64,000 bases of DNA from Pedobacter sp. Leaf176 (GTDB lineage: Bacteria; Bacteroidota; Bacteroidia; Sphingobacteriales; Sphingobacteriaceae), in the NCBI RefSeq assembly GCF_001424305.1, contig NZ_LMPD01000002.1, positions 437,975 to 501,974 on the forward strand. The letters run 5' to 3'. The notes below the pieces were generated by a model. That model saw only the letters and a program-made list of their open reading frames with translations, ran no database searches and was not told the DNA's origin. Of this stretch, positions 60,012 through 64,000 are shown one piece after another; the first letter of the stretch is position 1; each line of letters begins with the position of its first letter. The translations under genes and the position numbers were made by a program.

Positions 60012-61283
60012 CTACTTCTTACCTACCACAACTTCCGTGAAGGTCTCAATAGTTAAATATTTATTCGCTAAATCTTTAATTTCTTCGGCAGTAATGGTTT
60101 TAACCGTATTGATGTAATTTTCGTAGTAATTGTAATTAAGACCTGAAAAGTAAATGTTCTTAAATTTATCTGCATGCGAAAAAACATTTTCTAAACTTCC
60201 GAGCATTGAACCTAGCATATAATTCCTCACCAATTCAAGTTCCTCTTCTTCGACAAGTTCGTTTTTAAGTAATTCTATTTCCCTGTAAATCTCGGTTAAA
60301 GCCGGAGCACAAACATCGGCACCAACCTCTGTCGCAATAAATAAGTAGCCTGCGCTTTGAAGTGAAACAATTCCTGAACCAATGCCGTAAGTGTAACCTT
60401 TATCTTCACGGATGTTATTCATTAAACGTGAACCAAAATACCCGCCTAAAACGCAATTCAAAATTTGTAACCCTGCGAAATCCTCGTGTTTCCGGTTAAC
60501 GACCAACCGACCTATGCGAATTGCCGATTGTAAAGATTCTGATTTTTCCTTGTAAACTTCGTTCTTTTTTAAAGTATTAAAATTGAAGTTATTTTTCACA
60601 GAATTACTAGTTTCCCAGTCTTTACCAAATTGTTCATTCAGTAAGGAAAAACTTTTTTCATCAAACTTTCCGGCAACAACAATTGTACAATTATTTGGCG
60701 TATATGCGGCTTTGAAGTAGTCTACCAGGTCATCACGTTTTACAGCATCATAATGTTTCAATTGAATATCAACACCATAGGCGGTATCGCCAAATAACGC
60801 ATGTGAAAATTCCTTTCGAGATAATATATCGTTCTTCTGAAGATTAACCTGTAGTTTTTGTTTCTGATTCTGAATATAAATATCCAGTTCCTTTTGTGGA
60901 AACTGACTGTAGGAAAGTACGTCTTTAACTATCGGTAAAACCGAAGCCAGATGCTTATTTAGTGAATAGAGTGTTACCGTAGATTGGTCCTGTCCGTATT
61001 CAGTTTGAAAAAAAGCGCCGTAAAAATCGATACTTTCAGCAATTTCTTTCGAAGAAAGTTTGTTGGTGCCATTGTTAAGCATGGCATTAACGGCGATAGC
61101 TTGTAACGGCTTTTCAATAGTCCAGTTAACATTATCGAATAAAAACTCGATACGGACCAAATCCTGTTCTCCTGAATGTATCGCAAATACAGGAATGCCG
61201 TTGTCCAGGACAGCTTTTTCTGGTTGTATAAAATTTATTGCTGATACCTGCTTAAAGTCAGGCGCTTGCGTACGGTTAAGCAT
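60012..61283 (-). CDS. M16-family peptidase-like protein lacking the zinc motif
   Basis: A 423-residue M16 (pitrilysin) family protein. At the position where active members carry HxxEH it reads A-V-N-A-M-L-N-N-G-T-N, so the zinc ligands are missing. The second half has the usual R-I-G-R-L-V-V-N and G-G-Y-F-G-S-R-L-M-N-N-I-R-E-D-K-G-Y-T-Y-G motif near residue 300, which holds the conserved substrate-binding R and Y. It overlaps the upstream active M16 gene by 8 bp, so the two probably form a heterodimer, like mitochondrial processing peptidase or bacterial two-subunit M16 enzymes, with this one as the non-catalytic partner. Confidence 0.88.
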   Translation of the reverse strand: MLNRTQAPDFKQVSAINFIQPEKAVLDNGIPVFAIHSGEQDLVRIEFLFDNVNWTIEKPLQAIAVNAMLNNGTNKLSSKEIAESIDFYGAFFQTEYGQDQSTVTLYSLNKHLASVLPIVKDVLSYSQFPQKELDIYIQNQKQKLQVNLQKNDILSRKEFSHALFGDTAYGVDIQLKHYDAVKRDDLVDYFKAAYTPNNCTIVVAGKFDEKSFSLLNEQFGKDWETSNSVKNNFNFNTLKKNEVYKEKSESLQSAIRIGRLVVNRKHEDFAGLQILNCVLGGYFGSRLMNNIREDKGYTYGIGSGIVSLQSAGYLFIATEVGADVCAPALTEIYREIELLKNELVEEEELELVRNYMLGSMLGSLENVFSHADKFKNIYFSGLNYNYYENYINTVKTITAEEIKDLANKYLTIETFTEVVVGKK

Positions 61284-62520
61284 ATTCCTCAGTTAGATAA
61301 TATAATGTGGATGACGATTTTTTATTAAAAGTATCGGTAGAAATTCTTTTTATGTCTTCTGCTTCAACCTTTAAATACTTAGCCGCTTCCTGGTTTAAAA
61401 TATCAGCATCTCCGAGTAGTTCATAATAAGCAAGATTCATAGCCTTATCCAGTAAATTCATTTCAGAAAATACCAAAACAGATTCAACCTTATTTTTTAC
61501 TTTTGTTAATTCGTCGGACGGAACAAGCTCGGTTTTTATTTTTTCAAGCTCTGCCCAGATTGCCGTTTCTGCTTGTTCGATAGAAATACCTTCAACAAGT
61601 TTTCCTTCTACAATAAACAAACCCGGATCTAAACTACTGGAAATATATGCATTAATATCGCTGAAAAGCTGTTGTTCCTTTAATAGGCTATTATGTAATC
61701 TGGAAGATTTTCCCCCCGAAAGGATATCAGACAATAAATCAAAGGCATAATAATCTTCATCTAATCTTCCAGGCATTTTAAAGGCTACATAAATTGCATT
61801 AAGTGGTACGTTTGCTTTAACAGTTTCAAATCTGGACTCAGTTTGCTTTTCCTCCTGAATTAAGTTCCGGTTATATTTTTCTCCCGAAGGAATGGGCTCG
61901 AACCATTTTTCGGCGAGCCTCTTAACATCTTCCGTTTTTACATTTCCGCCCACCACGAGAATTGCATTCTGTGGCGTATAGTGTTTCTTAAAAAATGCTT
62001 TGACATCGTCCATTCTCGCATTTTCTATGTGCGAAAGCGCTTTACCGATTGTCGCCCAGCGATAAGAATGCGTTTTATAAGCCAAAGGCCTTAAATTCAA
62101 CCATACATCACCATAAGGTTGATTGAGGTAGCGTTGCTTAAATTCTTCACTAACTACATTGATTTGGGTTTCAAGACTTTTTTCAGAAAATGCCAGGCTT
62201 AACATCCTGTCACTCTCCAGCCAGAACGCAGTTTCAATGTTTTCTGCTGGTAACGTTATGTAATAATTAGTAATATCGTTGCTTGTAAAGGCGTTATTTT
62301 CTCCACCCACACGCTGTAAAGGCTCGTCATAATTGGGAATATTTACCGATCCCCCGAACATTAAGTGCTCAAATAAATGTGCAAATCCAGTTTTTTCAGG
62401 ATCCTCATCGCGAGCACCAACATCATATAAAATATTTAAAACTGCCATTGGCGTTGTAGCATCTTCATGTACTAAAACTTTTAAACCATTGGCTAGTGTG
62501 AAGCGATTAAAATCTACCAT
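61276..62520 (-). CDS. M16-family zinc peptidase (active subunit)
   Basis: A 414-residue peptidase. The inverted zinc motif is G-F-A-H-L-F-E-H-L-M-F (H-x-x-E-H) near residues 46-50, with the downstream Glu about 70-76 residues later (L-E-T-Q-I-N-V-V-S-E-E-F-K). G-G-K-S-S-R-L-H-N-S-L replaces the R-Y motif that is found in the partner, as expected if the two subunits complement each other. No signal peptide, so it is predicted cytoplasmic or processed by another route. First gene of the two-gene operon. Confidence 0.9.
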   Translation of the reverse strand: MVDFNRFTLANGLKVLVHEDATTPMAVLNILYDVGARDEDPEKTGFAHLFEHLMFGGSVNIPNYDEPLQRVGGENNAFTSNDITNYYITLPAENIETAFWLESDRMLSLAFSEKSLETQINVVSEEFKQRYLNQPYGDVWLNLRPLAYKTHSYRWATIGKALSHIENARMDDVKAFFKKHYTPQNAILVVGGNVKTEDVKRLAEKWFEPIPSGEKYNRNLIQEEKQTESRFETVKANVPLNAIYVAFKMPGRLDEDYYAFDLLSDILSGGKSSRLHNSLLKEQQLFSDINAYISSSLDPGLFIVEGKLVEGISIEQAETAIWAELEKIKTELVPSDELTKVKNKVESVLVFSEMNLLDKAMNLAYYELLGDADILNQEAAKYLKVEAEDIKRISTDTFNKKSSSTLYYLTEEYA

Positions 62521-62804
62521 ATATATATTTAGGAGGCGTAAAGATATTACTTTAGATTGTTAGTTTTTTTAGTTGCATTGCTTTTTGGAAATAATTGACA
62601 ATAGTTAAACTACGGTACCTGTAACGCAAACTTTAGCTGATTCATTTATGAGAAATGTTATTGACTCATTTATTTTTTGTTTGGTGAATAGTTTTTATAA
62701 AGTCTAACCGATTAAACAAATGCTCTCCAAAAACCTCTGTAGATTTGACATCTAAAAAACTAAAACACCAACGAACCAACAAACCAATTCTTTATCTTTG
62801 TACT

Positions 62805-63929
62805 ATGAATACAGCCGATTTACTGCAACGGGCACTACATTTCGATTTCTTAACACTTGAGGAAGGTGTACATCTTTATCACCATGCCGACACAGCATCT
62901 TTAATGTTTGTCGCCAACGAACTTAGAAAAATTCAGGTTCCAAGTGGTAAGGTTACCTGGCAAATCGATAGAAATGTAAATACAACTAATGTATGTATTG
63001 CCAATTGTAAATTCTGTAATTTCTTCCGCCGCCCGGGCCACGATGAAAGTTATATTACTGATATTGAAACCTATAAAGTTAAAATAGAAGAAACTTTCCG
63101 TTTAGGTGGCGATCAATTGTTATTGCAGGGAGGTCACCACCCCGATTTAGGTCTGGCTTTTTACGCTGATTTATTTAAAAAACTAAAAGACTTGTACCCT
63201 GATTTAAAACTTCACGCTTTAGGTCCGCCGGAAATTGCACATGTTGCAAAACTTGAAGGCATAAGTCATACTGAAGTCTTAAAAGTTTTAAAAGAAGCCG
63301 GAATGGATTCGTTGCCAGGAGCAGGTGCCGAAATTTTAAATGATCGTGTGCGACGTTTAATTTCCAAAGGCAAATGTGGCGGTCAGGAATGGCTTGACGT
63401 TATGCGTGCCTGCCATCAACTGGATATTACCACTTCTGCTACAATGATGTTCGGCCATGTTGAAACCATTGAAGAACGTTTCGAGCACCTGGTTTGGATC
63501 CGTCAGGTGCAGAGCGAAAAACCTGCTGATGCAAATGGGTTTTTAGCTTTCATTCCATGGCCTTTTCAGGATGATGGGACTTTATTGAAGCGATTAAGGG
63601 GCATCAGTAATACTGTTACTGCTGATGAGTACATCCGCATGATTGCATTAAGCAGAATCATGCTGCCTAACATCAAAAACATCCAGGCCAGCTGGTTAAC
63701 TGTCGGTAAAACGACGGCACAATTGTGTTTACATGCAGGTGCAAATGATTTCGGATCAATCATGATTGAAGAAAACGTGGTTTCTGCCGCAGGTGCGCCA
63801 CACAGGTTTACCGCTAACGGAATTCAGCAATCTATAAAAGCTGCTGGTTTTGAGCCGCAGCTTCGCGGACAAAAATACAATTACCGGGATTTACCCGAAC
63901 ATTTGGAAGAACAGGTAATTACTTATTAA
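62805..63929 (+). CDS. mqnC: Cyclic dehypoxanthinyl futalosine synthase
   Basis: A 374-residue radical-SAM enzyme of the futalosine route to menaquinone. The cluster motif is C-I-A-N-C-K-F-C-N-F-F near residue 62 (CxxxCxxC). Q-G-G-H-H-P-D-L-G near 105 and P-G-A-G-A-E-I-L near 175 are MqnC/MqnE-type motifs, and P-W-P-F-Q-D-D-G-T and G-K-T-T-A-Q-L follow. The order and length fit MqnC better than MqnE. I use the ATG at 62805, preceded by the -7-like TATCTTTG (62793-62800); an upstream frame from 62745 adds 20 residues with no family match. The preceding 284 bp hold no gene. Confidence 0.9.
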   Translation: MNTADLLQRALHFDFLTLEEGVHLYHHADTASLMFVANELRKIQVPSGKVTWQIDRNVNTTNVCIANCKFCNFFRRPGHDESYITDIETYKVKIEETFRLGGDQLLLQGGHHPDLGLAFYADLFKKLKDLYPDLKLHALGPPEIAHVAKLEGISHTEVLKVLKEAGMDSLPGAGAEILNDRVRRLISKGKCGGQEWLDVMRACHQLDITTSATMMFGHVETIEERFEHLVWIRQVQSEKPADANGFLAFIPWPFQDDGTLLKRLRGISNTVTADEYIRMIALSRIMLPNIKNIQASWLTVGKTTAQLCLHAGANDFGSIMIEENVVSAAGAPHRFTANGIQQSIKAAGFEPQLRGQKYNYRDLPEHLEEQVITY

Positions 63930-63960
63930 ATGATGTAAGATTTATAATGTAGGATAGGAA

Positions 63961-64000
63961 ATGAAGAATATCTTTTTTAAAGGCAACCAGATTAAATTAG
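63961..64000 (+). CDS. Possible start of a further gene (truncated by window end)
   Basis: An ATG at 63961 opens a frame (M-K-N-I-F-F-K-G-N-Q-I-K-L) that runs to the window edge without a stop. AGGATAGGAA directly before it is purine-rich and could serve as a ribosome-binding site. Too short for any family call; it may be co-transcribed with mqnC (31-bp gap). Confidence 0.3.
   Translation, partial: MKNIFFKGNQIKL

Overview
The window looks like a chromosomal segment of a Bacteroidota species of the Pedobacter/Sphingobacteriaceae type. Evidence: two outer-membrane proteins with a carboxypeptidase-regulatory N-terminal domain, a GLPGLI-family protein, a BlaI/M56 pair, the CtlX citrulline hydrolase family, futalosine menaquinone synthesis (MqnC), a two-gene M16 peptidase pair, AT-rich intergenic DNA, and promoters of the Bacteroidota form TTTG-N19/20-TAnnTTTG. 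Most of the window is ordinary chromosome. I saw no tRNA, rRNA, CRISPR array, transposase or integrase.

Layout. (1) 1-10.4 kb is an accessory metabolic block with visibly higher G+C. It holds the 3' part of a Na+/H+ antiporter, an EamA transporter, an AlkB-like dioxygenase, a fatty acid hydroxylase with a Crp/Fnr regulator, two short-chain dehydrogenases divergent from an HxlR regulator across a repeated GTAAC operator, and a three-subunit molybdenum hydroxylase operon (2Fe-2S, FAD, molybdopterin). (2) 10.4-14.5 kb is gene-poor, AT-rich and eroded, and ends at the 3' end of mnmE. It contains a small XRE regulator behind four exact-period 14-bp repeats, a remnant of a phospholipase-D-type nuclease, a Zeta-toxin-like P-loop kinase broken by a -1 frameshift at a TTTGGGG run, its overlapping 84-residue partner, and another degraded gene. 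(3) 14.5-35 kb is core: mnmE, an AI-2E family permease, argS, an arginine group (arginine deiminase family, CtlX, arginine decarboxylase), a PolB-like exonuclease with a fused oligopeptide ABC ATPase, a sialidase-like protein, RNase R and a polyprenyl synthetase. (4) 35-42 kb has rplU-rpmA (L27 with a long extra tail), then a module of two convergent operons: GLPGLI protein plus outer-membrane beta-barrel on +, BlaI plus M56 metallopeptidase on -. (5) 42-64 kb has a dicarboxylate symporter, an ECF sigma operon, DgkA, a GH20 hexosaminidase, trxB, an M19 dipeptidase, an acyl-CoA carboxylase beta subunit, a MaoC protein, a LOG protein, a TonB-dependent receptor, guaB, the M16 pair and mqnC.

The most notable observation is in (4). 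A 27-bp sequence built on the palindrome TACGAATATTTCGTA lies just upstream of the GLPGLI/outer-membrane operon and is repeated, 24 of 27 bases identical, just upstream of blaI in inverted orientation. This suggests that BlaI represses both its own operon and the envelope operon, with the M56 protease as the membrane sensor. Second in interest is the eroded region at the mnmE 3' end (toxin-like kinase with a possible frameshift signal, nuclease remnant, iteron-like repeats). Several families of dispersed intergenic repeats are also described.
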